From Phaeodactylum tricornutum CCAP 1055/1 (lineage: Eukaryota > Bacillariophyta > Bacillariophyceae > Surirellales > Neidiaceae), in assembly GCF_000150955.2 (NCBI RefSeq), contig NC_011681.1, forward strand, positions 823,525 through 887,524: a stretch of 64,000 nucleotides of DNA. The letters are read 5' to 3'. The translations under genes were made by a program, and so were the position numbers. Positions 33,775 to 43,547 of this stretch are shown here, one piece after another; within the stretch, counting starts at the first letter, position 1; each line of letters opens with the position of its first letter. Under the pieces are notes generated by a model. That model ran no database searches and was not told the DNA's origin. It worked only from the letters and a program-made list of their open reading frames with translations.

Positions 33775-35928
33775 ATGCCGTCGCGCGCGAGAACATGCCG
33801 ACTCGGTCGGGTGTTTGTGTTCGTAGCGATGACCAGATTGGTGTCCGTTGGCGACGGGTTCGTCCTTCCAGTCACGACCTGGGCAACGCCGCATCGAATT
33901 ACCGCTGCATCACTCCCCGCACTGCTTTTGCATCGACGACGACGACAACAGCAAACACAAAGACAACAACAACGACTACCATCACCGCTCTCCTTGGTGC
34001 CACCAGGAACACAGGCATCGGATGAGTCCCATACAACGATACAACCAATGGATTCCACGGTTACATCAACTAGTACCGACGTGGTCCCGACCGTCGATGA
34101 CGTCCATAACTGCCAGCATGATTGGGTCGCCGAGGACACTCCTTTTTTTGGAAGCGTGTATCGCATACGCTTGCCTGGTCAAGAGGCGTCCGGCAACGAC
34201 GACAGCCCCAATAACAGCGTCAACAAGGAACCAAACGACGATTCCTTTCTCGGAGCCATGGAAGTGCCGACCTTTGCCGCCACGGGAAGTCCAAACCGCA
34301 ACAAGAGCAGCAACAACAACTATCGCTTCCCCGTCACCCACACAACCCCACGAGCCCGCGGACTCGAAGGGGTACTACGACACGGTCCCGCCTTTTGTTT
34401 GGATCACGTACTGTCGCCACAAGAATGTCGAGATATCATCCAAGTGTGTGAACAGCAATTGGGATTCGGGTCGTATCAGGCTGGCAAGAACCATCACGGC
34501 GCCATACAAATTGTGGTACCACCCGCAATTGCCACACGAATTGGGCAGACTCTCGGTCGCCACATAGATATCGACCAAGTCGAAGAACGACGCCGTGAAA
34601 TGGAATCTCAACCGCCGACAACTGATACGAATGACTTACACGGCAAAGTACCACAACTAGAGGATGTACGACTGACCTACGCTGGCTTGAATCGACGTTG
34701 GCGCGTTTATCGCTACAGTCCCGGTGGTACCGAAACCTTTGCACCCCATATTGATGCCGGATTTCCGCCTTCCGGCCTATCCGCCGACGGAGCACAGCTC
34801 GTCTGGGATGACTCGGCTGACGACGCGACGGTGATCTCCCGGCTTACTGTGTTGTTCTATCTCAACGATAACTTTACGGGTGGTGCCACCAACTTTTACG
34901 CACCGTGTGCTTCAAACGAAGGTCCGTCGCCTCTGGTGGCCTCGGTCCGTCCCGTGGCCGGATCCTGTTTGGTTTTTCCGCAGGGCGTCGGGGAGGACGC
35001 GGTGGAATACGCTCGCCAGTCCTGGTGCTTACACGAAGGTTCGCCGGTTCTGGCCGGCGCTCCGAAGTACGTCGTACGGTCGGATCTTTTGTTCTCGGAA
35101 GAACGAACCCCTCTGCCGTCGCTGGACGACAGACTCTTTCGCTACGATGAAGTCGTCCGGGATACCTTTCTACCACAATCGCCCGTTTGGAATCGCAATT
35201 TCCTGGCCCACGTCCAACCTTTGTACAATCCCCACATGGGTGTCGAAAATATGGGACCCCTCTTGTATTCCTTTGTGCGTTTCGTCAAGGCACGCAACGT
35301 GGTAGAAATTGGCGCCGGCTATACTAGTCTGTGGATACTCCAAGCACTGCGAGACAATGACGAAGAAGTGCAACGGATTCAGGCTTTGCAACGAGCGGGC
35401 CAATGTAAACTACTGAATTGGCCGTGGACTGTCGTGGACTATGTGGAAGACTATAACGCCATCCTCGACGACCACCATCGGGAATCGTCGCTCTTGTGCG
35501 TGGACAATTGCGAACACCAGAAAGAAACCGCCACGGGTGCGACGGCAATTGCCAAGTCACTGGGCTTGGATGCCTACTTGCGCTTGTGGAAGCAGGACGC
35601 GTTTGAGTTGCGGCTCAATTCCAGTTCGATCGACGTCTTGTGGTGTGACTTTGGTGTAGGCGCGAGGACCAAAGAATTTGTGGAGGCGTCCTGGGATAGT
35701 TTGCGCCCTGGAGGATTTCTCCTGTGTCATTCGACGTTGACCAATCGTCAAACACGATCGTGGTTGGAAGCCGTTCGAGCTCGGCAGGGAGCCGACGTGA
35801 CGGGCCTGCCGCCCGATGAATACGTGGAGGTGTCTTTACTTGAACCGCACAAACAATACCAGAACTCCATCACCATTCTCCAAAAACGCGACCGCTATAC
35901 CGAACCGTTGTATTCGCTGAAAGCGTAG
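33775..35928 (+). CDS. Fusion: prolyl-4-hydroxylase-like 2OG-Fe(II) oxygenase + class I methyltransferase
   Basis: Single-exon gene, 717 residues from ATG 33775. The N-terminus is basic then hydrophobic (GRVFVFVAMTRLVSVGDGF), possibly a targeting signal, followed by a Gln/Thr/Asn-rich linker to about residue 190. The oxygenase domain (about 195-440) is of the P4Hc type: CLDHVLSPQECRDII, YRYSPGGTETFAPHID with ligands His325 and Asp327, LTVLFYLNDNFTGGATNF, distal His420 in CLHEGSPV, and Lys431 in GAPKYVVRSDLLF for 2-oxoglutarate. The C-terminal domain (about 475-705) is Rossmann-fold: VVEIGAGYTSLWIL (motif I, about 509-522), an acidic LCVDN, IDVLWCDFG and SLRPGGFLLCHS, as in SAM methyltransferases. 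Substrates are unknown. It mirrors the divergent neighbour, which has the two activities in the opposite order. ELP4 follows on the same strand. Confidence 0.85.
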   Translation: MPSRARTCRLGRVFVFVAMTRLVSVGDGFVLPVTTWATPHRITAASLPALLLHRRRRQQQTQRQQQRLPSPLSLVPPGTQASDESHTTIQPMDSTVTSTSTDVVPTVDDVHNCQHDWVAEDTPFFGSVYRIRLPGQEASGNDDSPNNSVNKEPNDDSFLGAMEVPTFAATGSPNRNKSSNNNYRFPVTHTTPRARGLEGVLRHGPAFCLDHVLSPQECRDIIQVCEQQLGFGSYQAGKNHHGAIQIVVPPAIATRIGQTLGRHIDIDQVEERRREMESQPPTTDTNDLHGKVPQLEDVRLTYAGLNRRWRVYRYSPGGTETFAPHIDAGFPPSGLSADGAQLVWDDSADDATVISRLTVLFYLNDNFTGGATNFYAPCASNEGPSPLVASVRPVAGSCLVFPQGVGEDAVEYARQSWCLHEGSPVLAGAPKYVVRSDLLFSEERTPLPSLDDRLFRYDEVVRDTFLPQSPVWNRNFLAHVQPLYNPHMGVENMGPLLYSFVRFVKARNVVEIGAGYTSLWILQALRDNDEEVQRIQALQRAGQCKLLNWPWTVVDYVEDYNAILDDHHRESSLLCVDNCEHQKETATGATAIAKSLGLDAYLRLWKQDAFELRLNSSSIDVLWCDFGVGARTKEFVEASWDSLRPGGFLLCHSTLTNRQTRSWLEAVRARQGADVTGLPPDEYVEVSLLEPHKQYQNSITILQKRDRYTEPLYSLKA

Positions 35929-36250
35929 GAGCAATCGAGTACACTTTGCTACGCCGATCTTGCTGATACGAACCGACGCTATCACTTTCGAACAGACTTG
36001 TACTGTGGAATAAGTACTCTCTTACATTAATCCATTTGCTGGCGTTATGGCTTATACCCATTCCCGCATCATCTCTAGTTTCTAGCTACAGTAGCAGAGG
36101 GAAGCCCTCCTTGATGTGTCCGTTTCCGTTCTGGTAATCGCTTGGGGCGTCGGACAGACACTGAAGGATACTTCGATTTCGCCTCGTTTCTCCGCCACAC
36201 AAAACGTGCTCACAAATTTTCATCATGACGAATGTTTAGGCGTCGGTACC
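35929..36250. other. Intergenic, fusion gene to ELP4
   Basis: A 322-bp spacer between plus-strand genes. The ELP4 frame is open back to 36116 without a better ATG. Nothing else was seen. Confidence 0.4.
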
Positions 36251-37741
36251 ATGGCGTCGACGTTTCGACGTAGAACGACGGCACCTGCGACAGCATCACA
36301 GAATCCCGAGGGAATTAGCAGCAGTGACAGCCACCATAGATCATTGTTGGGCCTCAAAGGCACTAAACCGTGGACGGGTGGGATTACACTCACCTCGACA
36401 GGTCTACGGGAGTGGGACGCTCTTCTGGGAGGTGCGGGGCAGCCCTTGGGCACCGTCGTATGGTTACAAGAAGATCGGTGGACCACTTTGAGTCTCTCAC
36501 ATTCTCTCATCAAGTACTGGTGTGCCGAGGTGTGTCAAACAGTTACGATTTGTTGCGTGGTTGAGTCATCTTTTTTCTGGCACTGACCCGTTTACTTATT
36601 CAACCCTTGCTTGCATCCCGTATCCCTACTATCCATCAGGCCATTGCTCAAGAGCAGCACTTGTTGATCCCGACGGAAAAAGATGACGTAACAGATTGGC
36701 AGTCATCGTGGGAAACGACAGATCAGAAACAGGACGATTCTGGGCTCCGGACGACTCGCGCGGTGGCTGACGAGTTGCTGGATTCTCTGCCTCGAAATTT
36801 GCACCACGACCAACAGGTAAAGAAAGCCGCAGCATCATCCTCGGAAACCTCACCCATTCCTACAGCGACAGCGCCGCTCGGGATCGTGGAAGAAACGGAA
36901 GAAGACTGATGATGATGATGCTCAAACGGAGGCAGGCCTTACTATTGCGTGGCAATATCGCAAATCTGTGCAAGAGGAGCGCTCGGGACTTTCAACCGGG
37001 AGTGCAAAAGTGTCATCTTCTTCTAACAGCAAGGAATCTGTGTTTTGCCACTCTTTTGATCTGAATGGTCGAATGAAAGACCAGATCGACTTGCGCGCTT
37101 TCGTGCATACAGAAGTCGTATCATGCCGAATGGACGGTGTCCGATATTATCGGCATTTGCGTTCTCGTGTAGACGAACTCCTCACGCAACCTTGGCGAAA
37201 AGTAGTTCGTATTCTTCTTTATCATCCCAAGATGCAAATTCTCAATAGCGCTCTACCCCTCTTGCTAAACTACATAAGGGAGAAGCAATTGCCGGTTGTC
37301 CTCCTGGTGGCTGTCCAGCCTTGGACGATACGGTCCCAGGACATTCCGGCCGCGCGTCGCCTGCAACGACTCTCCGATGTTGTGCTTGAGGTGGAAGGGT
37401 TTGCGTCGCGGCAAACATACCCTCCACCAGCCGAGTTTCGCACACTTCACGGGCTCTTACACGTGACCAAGGTCTCTACCGTCACGGCTGCCGCATCCAG
37501 TGGGCACTTTGCTGACGCGACCGTGTCCAAGCGACCCGCTGCTTTTCTGTACGGAATCAAACGGGATCGTCGCAAACTACACATACAACTGCTGCACATT
37601 CCGCCGGAAGAATATGCGGAAGGTGGGAGCAGTGTCGGGGGTACCGGTGTGCGTTCCGGTGGGGGTCGGATGTCCGCAGAAACCAAAAAAGCCACGGGCG
37701 GCTGTGGGTCCGTTGGTGGTTCCACTCATTTGGAATTTTAA
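36251..37741 (+). CDS. ELP4: Elongator complex subunit 4 (PAXNEB)
   Basis: Subunit of the Elp4-5-6 RecA-like ring of Elongator, required for 5-carboxymethyl-type modification of wobble uridine in tRNA. Three exons: 36251-36529, 36640-36816 and 36866-37741, 443 residues. Intron 1 is 110 nt (GTGTGT...CAG). Intron 2 is only 49 nt (GTAAAG...TACAG); it is needed because the frame shifts between the exons, and in-frame alternatives for its acceptor exist within 40 nt. Conserved parts: GITLTSTGLREWDALLGGA and LGTVVWLQED (N-terminal RecA strand/P-loop-like region without a Walker A lysine), LTIAWQYR after the second intron, CHSFDLNGRM, and late LHGLLHVTKVS. The C-terminus is Gly-rich. Length fits the family (about 420-460). 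Confidence 0.85.
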
Positions 37742-38323
37742 GTTTTTGCTTGGCAATGTCGGATGTTTGGTCGCTTGAGCACATTTTGGATAGCATGGTA
37801 CGTTGACTACTAGTTGGCGCTCCGTCATGTCTGGCCGAAGATCCTAGGCGTTGCTCAGAGTTGTATGACGGTGGACGTTCTAAATTTATGCATCAAAATG
37901 TTGCGGCGATTTGGGAAAGAGATTGTCTTGGTGAACTTAGCGTCTGACGGACAAAAATGTTCCGACGGCGTGTTTGGGTGTCATGGTCTTCGAAGATTGC
38001 ATTTACACGCGACGTTTTAACCCAGCGGTGTTCAAACTCCTGTGAACTCACACTGGACCTGTCTGTCGATACATTCTTTCACACACAGGTTCCGCTGCGT
38101 TAAATGTGAGTCGGCGGCTACCTTCGACGTTCTACGAATTCCTAGAGCAATGCAATCTCGCGGTCCATTACATCGTATTGGTGCAAACATCGTTTACTGT
38201 CGCAACCCATATTACGCAGGATTTTAAACTTTTTCAAGTTTGTCTGTAAACATGCAAATCTAATAATACTACTTGATCTACGTTGAATTTTGTTGGCAGT
38301 GCTGTGCAATATAGGTTACCATA
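37742..38323. other. Convergent spacer, ELP4 / SET methyltransferase
   Basis: A 582-bp region between two stop codons, longer than most convergent gaps here. Small frames (37814-38020, 38042-38227) have no recognisable domain. Confidence 0.35.
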
Positions 38324-40111
38324 TTACCTTACTGACAACTTGTCCAGCGTTTCGGACAACAACTTTTTCTTTTCGATCCGAAATTGGACCGCCAATTTCT
38401 CTTCCCTGCTAGCATCCATACTTTTCACAGTGTCCATTCGTTGGAGTAGGGCTTCATCTTCTTGCAGGGTGGTCTCTTTTGATTGGAGCTCCATTCCGAC
38501 CGCCGTTCGCGCCGCTAGCCGAGCGGCTGCCTCGTTGGCGGCTCCGCCCGACCCTTCTTCCGCAAAACTGCCGACTGCTTGGCCCGCGGCATTCCATTCG
38601 TCCTCTGTCGACACGAGTGCTCGCAAGGCTTGAAGAATGGCCGGGTCTAGGCCCAACACGCGCGTTATCACAACGCCCCCATTGGCGTTGGCAACCTCCG
38701 TCTCGTCGTACTTTTTGTCTGAAAGTACCGTCGTTGCACTCCCCAACAATCCGGCACGATTGAGTTTTTCCAACCGTCCCACCGCAAACTTGCGATCCGT
38801 GGCCCGTTCCAAGGCTTCAATATCCCACTCTCGTAGAGGTGGCATGACATACACATCGTTTGGATTGTTGCGCTCAACAAATCCGTAGTACTGCAATAGC
38901 TGATCGTTGGATCGCGGCCCGTAGGAAATGTAAACTTCGTCACCGGACGGAATAGCTTGATCCGTGGCTAAACTGTAAGCATTAGCAAAGTACTCAAAGG
39001 AGACTTGGCCAGCAAATTTAACCGACTGGTGGTTGGCCATATCAATCATGGGACAAATTACGTATCGCCTCTTTTTGAAGAGTTTGGGCAACACAAAGTC
39101 CTTGAGTATACTTGCGGAAAAGACCACACCAGCTCCGTTGGCTGCTTGTTCGAGGCTACCCACACCCAGACCCACATAGATTGTGACGAGCAAGAGCGTA
39201 AAGGCGTATACTCCTGGATTGAAGGCGGATCCTGTAAATCCTCCGGAGAAGGCTCGTGATCGAGCAATCTCACAACCCCACAGGAACTGCTCCCATGTCA
39301 AGGACGACGATGAGGCTCCAGCTTGCAAGAGCGATTGGTAGTACCGTTTCCAATCTTGTTCTTGACTGGCCACGGCAGTTACCATAGAATCGTACTGTAA
39401 CTCTTGCCGATTTGCCTCGGACCAATGTATGACGGTATCAAAAGACCTCGGTAGCGAATCCAACCAGGGGCGCATATCAACACCTTCTTTGTCCGCATCG
39501 ACTTGGTCCAATTTATAGATGTACAGACTCATTTGCACAAACCAGGGCAAGGCCCGTACCTCTGTCTTGCTGCCACTGTCCGAGCTCGCCACCAAGTCCA
39601 GAACGGAGCGATCGTCCGGTCCCTCACCGGGAATTTCCACTGTCAAGGCTCGATTGGAGGGCACACTCAGCAAAACTTGATTGGTGGGAATATTGGTGGA
39701 GGCGTACCAGCCGAGCCCGTACTCGGCCACTCGAGAATCCAACGCTATTTCCTTGCTTACTTGAACGTCCGCTCTTTGTGCCCAATCCAATACGCTTTGA
39801 ATGCGATTTTTCCGCGACAACGATTGGAGAGGTGCAACGGACGGCTTGGCTTTTGTGTTTGGTTTCTTAGCACAGAGAATCGTACTCGACTTTGCGCCAG
39901 ACGAGAATCGGAATGGTGCCGACGGTGGTGGCGCAAGCAATGGCACGGGCTGCGGACGCACAGACCTGCTACGCAGAGCCTGCCAGGCGGTTCTGTGTTC
40001 CCCACGTGCATTCGACAACAACATCACGACACACAGCAGGATACTCGTCCGTGTCGGCCACATAGCGAGACTCGGCGGACTACACGTCACCGAGGCAGTT
40101 TGAGTTCTCAT
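38324..40111 (-). CDS. LSMT-type SET-domain protein methyltransferase
   Basis: Predicted protein-lysine methyltransferase of the Rubisco large-subunit methyltransferase/SETD group. The first ATG is 40111, giving 595 residues. An N-terminal hydrophobic segment (SILLCVVMLLSNARG) and a Ser/Pro/Arg-rich stretch suggest a signal plus transit peptide, consistent with plastid import. The SET domain begins at about residue 110 (RVAEYGLGWYASTNI), with CPMIDMANHQSVKF near residue 354 (AdoMet/active-site region) and GDEVYISYGPRSNDQLLQYY near residue 395, all family hallmarks; a Rubisco-LSMT-like substrate-binding domain follows. Unusual: a hydrophobic block at about residues 293-335 (AFTLLLVTIYVGLGVG and following) sits inside the iSET region, where soluble relatives lack a membrane-like segment. 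It is divergent from PEX10. Confidence 0.88.
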   Translation of the reverse strand: MRTQTASVTCSPPSLAMWPTRTSILLCVVMLLSNARGEHRTAWQALRSRSVRPQPVPLLAPPPSAPFRFSSGAKSSTILCAKKPNTKAKPSVAPLQSLSRKNRIQSVLDWAQRADVQVSKEIALDSRVAEYGLGWYASTNIPTNQVLLSVPSNRALTVEIPGEGPDDRSVLDLVASSDSGSKTEVRALPWFVQMSLYIYKLDQVDADKEGVDMRPWLDSLPRSFDTVIHWSEANRQELQYDSMVTAVASQEQDWKRYYQSLLQAGASSSSLTWEQFLWGCEIARSRAFSGGFTGSAFNPGVYAFTLLLVTIYVGLGVGSLEQAANGAGVVFSASILKDFVLPKLFKKRRYVICPMIDMANHQSVKFAGQVSFEYFANAYSLATDQAIPSGDEVYISYGPRSNDQLLQYYGFVERNNPNDVYVMPPLREWDIEALERATDRKFAVGRLEKLNRAGLLGSATTVLSDKKYDETEVANANGGVVITRVLGLDPAILQALRALVSTEDEWNAAGQAVGSFAEEGSGGAANEAAARLAARTAVGMELQSKETTLQEDEALLQRMDTVKSMDASREEKLAVQFRIEKKKLLSETLDKLSVR

Positions 40112-40636
40112 TGCTACGTCAAGAGACAACGAATCAGCAATCGAGAGGCGGGCGCTGATTGCAGGAAATCTCCCTGGACTGGTCGCGGCGTTGCTTTGGA
40201 TACTGGTCCCGTTCACCAGTCAGTGGGTATCGGTATCTCACAGTCAACCCTCTTATGCGTATAGGTAGCTAGCGCAACGGGATTTGTGACGTGATGCGAT
40301 CTCGATTTGACATGTGATTGATCCGTCGATCTGAAATGATATCCGGGTCCTTCCTAATGCCCTCTTTCCTTTGGATTGGTCGAATAGGTAAGGTATGTCG
40401 CTGTGTGCGTTGATCACATGCTAGCTAGCAAGCAATCGATTACCGGTACTTACATTAAAAGTACAGGGACCGTACTACGTAAAAGGCATTTGGAGCCGAC
40501 AACTCGCGGTTGACAGGTCACACAGTTTCCGTCCCCCTATGGCCGGAGTTGTATTGTAGACGATGAGCTCTGCGCCTGTTTCGGTTGTTGTTGGTGATGT
40601 TGCTGACGACGTTGACGACGTACCAAACGCCACACT
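40112..40636. other. Divergent promoter region, SET methyltransferase / PEX10
   Basis: A 525-bp spacer between start codons; no other feature was recognised. Confidence 0.4.
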
Positions 40637-41848
40637 ATGGCTGAATCTGAGGATTTGATTCCCGAGAGTCTCCTAGCGATAGCGAAAGACTCTCGTTACG
40701 TACAGGAATGTTGCGAGGTCGTTGTCGAGATCTGGCATCGTTGGTGTCCACGCCAACGTCGAGAAAATCTAGAACGAGACGCTTGGTTCTGGAGTCTTGT
40801 GTTGTATATTGTCCTGGTTGTGGGATCAAGAGGGAGGACCTTGGGGATGGAAGCACTGGGTCTCTCATACATAAACAGGGATGCATCTCGTACTTCGTCG
40901 TCGTTTATTTCTCGGTTCAAGTTGCTCAGTACGTCGCTCGGGCTCGTTGCTGCTGTGTATCTTCTTCAAAGTCAAACGTCGGAAACAGACGCTACCCGTG
41001 AACGAGTCGAAAATTTGACGGGCTCGTCACGGCGTGATTTTTTCGAAGCCCAAAGAAGAGCGATGATACAACGCAGTCGGCAACCGTCTAGTGATTCTTC
41101 CGAGACACTCGTTCGTTCACAGTCAATGCCAATGCCAGCTTCCCTTTTTCTTGCAGAATGGAAACAGAAGGCGAAACAGCTTGTGCAAGGTGTGGCAAAA
41201 GCGTTATTGCCTTACAACGACTTAACACACGGTCCGCACGACCTACCAGATCAACACTCACAAAGCGAAAGTCCTTCTCAGACTATTGCTACGTGGCTCA
41301 TTCGATTTCACCTTGGTCTGTACTGCTTGAACGGCCGCTATCCTTCCTGGCTGCATCGGATACTGGGTCATCAACTGCACTCCGTCGATCCGCAATCTTC
41401 TCGTTTGGTGAACAAGCCGACTAGTGTTCGAATCGTCGGCCTTTTGCTCCTGTCGCAGTCGGCAGCTGCAGCGTTGCTAGGATTCTCCCGAGTCCTCCTT
41501 CGCTGGTGGATCGACACCCGGGACGGCCCGTCACTCAGCACGAATGTGCGCGGCTCGTCAATTAAATTTATTGGAGCGCGACATTCCGCTGCACACAATC
41601 CGGGTGTTGTCGAGAGCAACACGTCGTGTGCGATTTGTCGCCAACCCCGGCGACATCCGGCCTGCCCCGTGACTTGCGGCCACTGCTTCTGCTGGTCCTG
41701 CCTCCAATCTTGGATCATGACACGCGGTGAATGCCCCTTGTGCCGGGTAAAGTGTACGCCCTCCCAGGTACTGGCACTGTATCGGTACGCGCCCGCTACG
41801 CCGGGAGCGACTGTGACTAGTCGCGGCGAGTACAGCGTCAAGCGCTGA
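40637..41848 (+). CDS. PEX10: Peroxisome biogenesis factor 10 (RING peroxin)
   Basis: Peroxisomal membrane E3 ligase that acts with PEX2 and PEX12 to ubiquitinate PEX5 during matrix protein import. The single-exon protein has 403 residues from ATG 40637. The N-terminal Pex2/Pex12-type region has hydrophobic segments (FWSLVLYIVLVVGSRGRTLG, LLSTSLGLVAAVYLL, IRFHLGLYCLNGRYPSWLHR and IVGLLLLSQSAAAALLGF). The C-terminal C3HC4 RING (about residues 333-373) reads CAICRQPRRHPACPVTCGH then CFCWSCLQSW and CPLCR. A Ser/Gln-rich insertion lies at about residues 125-165. RING position and overall length fit PEX10 better than PEX2 or PEX12, whose RING sequences differ. Confidence 0.9.
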   Translation: MAESEDLIPESLLAIAKDSRYVQECCEVVVEIWHRWCPRQRRENLERDAWFWSLVLYIVLVVGSRGRTLGMEALGLSYINRDASRTSSSFISRFKLLSTSLGLVAAVYLLQSQTSETDATRERVENLTGSSRRDFFEAQRRAMIQRSRQPSSDSSETLVRSQSMPMPASLFLAEWKQKAKQLVQGVAKALLPYNDLTHGPHDLPDQHSQSESPSQTIATWLIRFHLGLYCLNGRYPSWLHRILGHQLHSVDPQSSRLVNKPTSVRIVGLLLLSQSAAAALLGFSRVLLRWWIDTRDGPSLSTNVRGSSIKFIGARHSAAHNPGVVESNTSCAICRQPRRHPACPVTCGHCFCWSCLQSWIMTRGECPLCRVKCTPSQVLALYRYAPATPGATVTSRGEYSVKR

Positions 41849-42108
41849 CACAGGCTAGGAGAATAAGACGGTCAGTGAAAGTAGAATACAATCACTTGGT
41901 CATATTCTACAAACGATGGAGGCAGTCGGTGATTGAGCGACATTCGAGCATCCTCCCGTGCCTAGTCTAGTTTTGTTAGACGATGTACGATTGGACGGGT
42001 TCGGTCAAAAATCACGTCTGCAAACAGAGGAAATATTTAAATCTCGAATTTTCGCGACGCTTGGCACGAACATTTGCTTCTGGTTTCATTGATTGTATCC
42101 AAGTCATT

Positions 42109-42591
42109 TCAATAAAATGCATTGTCATTTTGCACCAATTTGGCGACAGGTTTGGGGTCAACAGGAAGAATCTGGATATCATCGTCTCTCGACCGAGCTT
42201 CGCTGTCGAGCAAGTGAATGGCGCTCAAGACAGATTCCGGATTCACACAATCACGAGGTGTCGAAATCGAATGAGACTTCTGGGTAATACGAAAGTACAC
42301 TCGATTGTGGATGTACAGGCGAGGTTGGCCAGGAGTTGCTTCGGTGAAAAGGACGATACAACGGCAGTCAATTTTACGACCGTCGTCGGTGACGGGATTT
42401 TTCAAGTAGCGTTGAACGACGCGACTTTCGCCACCAGCATCAATAGGTCTCAGAACCTGAGCCGAGCCGGTAGTAACCAAATACCCTTTTGATGGCGTCC
42501 TGCGTGCGGGTTTGAGATTACGCGTGGGATTTTCTCCGGGCTCGATTATCATGTGGTATGCACCAACAAAAGCGGCCAGTTGCACATCCTA
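42109..42591 (-). pseudogene. Truncated duplicate of the TTLL12-like gene
   Basis: This stretch matches, on the same strand, the part of the intact TTLL12-like gene at about 49119-49594, with scattered substitutions throughout. The open frame is 158 codons (42585-42109) and retains recognisable pieces such as GGESRVVQRYL, KIDCRCIVLFTEATPGQPRL and YIHNRVYF. The similarity ends abruptly at both sides: after the equivalent of QLAAFVGA at 42591 and at the equivalent of EQDYTAF near 42109. It lacks the N-terminal half and the C-terminal end of the ATP-grasp domain, and the segment equivalent to WIVKPARGTQSKG is altered. It is therefore a non-functional gene fragment, about 6.6 kb from its source. 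Confidence 0.85.
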
Positions 42592-43547
42592 ATGGAGTGT
42601 TTTCGTGGACGAGAGGGAGGCCAGTTTAAGTCAAAAGTGAGTTACATTCGTCTAGCTGAATGGTCTAGTAGAACGAAACCAAAATAAACACTCGGGGCAG
42701 TGTAGACTTACGTTTTCTACGTTTATAAAGTTTTTTGCAAGCAAACGCTTCCATATATTTGGAGGAAGAATCAAAACAAAAAAGCATGACATGATAGACA
42801 CTAGGACGGCAAGTATATAGTGTTTCTCTGCGACGAGCAGACTTCATGTGTACAATTTGACAGGGTAGGCCATATAGTTTGAAGAAAGCGCGGGACAGAA
42901 AGTTGACAAACACATTGCAGTGCAGGTGCTTGTCTCGTTTACATGCAAAATAGAGAATGGAAACCAAGATTCTCTTGATAGACTGTCAAGGATCAGTTAC
43001 CTTCCATTAAAACAAATCGTGCTTGCATGACACCAAAAATTCATGAGGTGGAGGAAAGACACGAATGAATGATCATGGCTCCAAGCATAACTACTCTAAT
43101 CCTACATTAGTAGCACATTCCCCCAAAAGGAATAAAGCGACGCATGGTAAACCGAACGCTCTTTCCTCGGCGCTTATACGTGCGAAAGAGAGTTCAATGT
43201 TAAATATAACGGCAAACAATTCTATTCTCGGTACGACGGTGTGATGGCCTGGAATCGCTCTCCTCTTCGCGCGAGGTGGCTTGCGTGCATGACTTAACGG
43301 ATTAGAATGCAAAATTATAATCGAAATATTTCGATCTTCTCTTTAAAATCCCGATACTATTGCGTTTTGATTGTAGATCAAGAACTTGAATAAGATATCA
43401 TATATATACATATATATTGTATACAAATATATGTTGTCATGATCCTGCGCAGAAAAACGATCGCAAATCATTCCGATCGCTAGTGCCCTGTAAACGAGGA
43501 ATAAAAACGAAATTAAACATTGCGTACCGTCGTTGACATAAGGTACG
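42592..43547. other. Intergenic, gene fragment to GT49
   Basis: A 956-bp AT-rich region with no supported gene. A minus-strand frame of 100 codons (42665-42967) has no recognisable domain. An alternating TA-rich tract (ATATATATACATATATAT) lies at about 43398-43417. Confidence 0.35.

Noticed and set aside
33848-34567. 239-codon frame in another phase within the oxygenase-methyltransferase gene
   Set aside because: Low-complexity shadow of the Gln/Thr-rich linker and the P4H region.
39503-40264. 253-codon plus-strand frame opposite the SET methyltransferase
   Set aside because: Antisense shadow; the minus strand carries clear SET motifs.
43394-43434. AT-rich alternating tract as a replication origin or CRISPR-like repeat
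   Set aside because: Too short and simple; no regular spacers or associated genes. It is a plain low-complexity tract.
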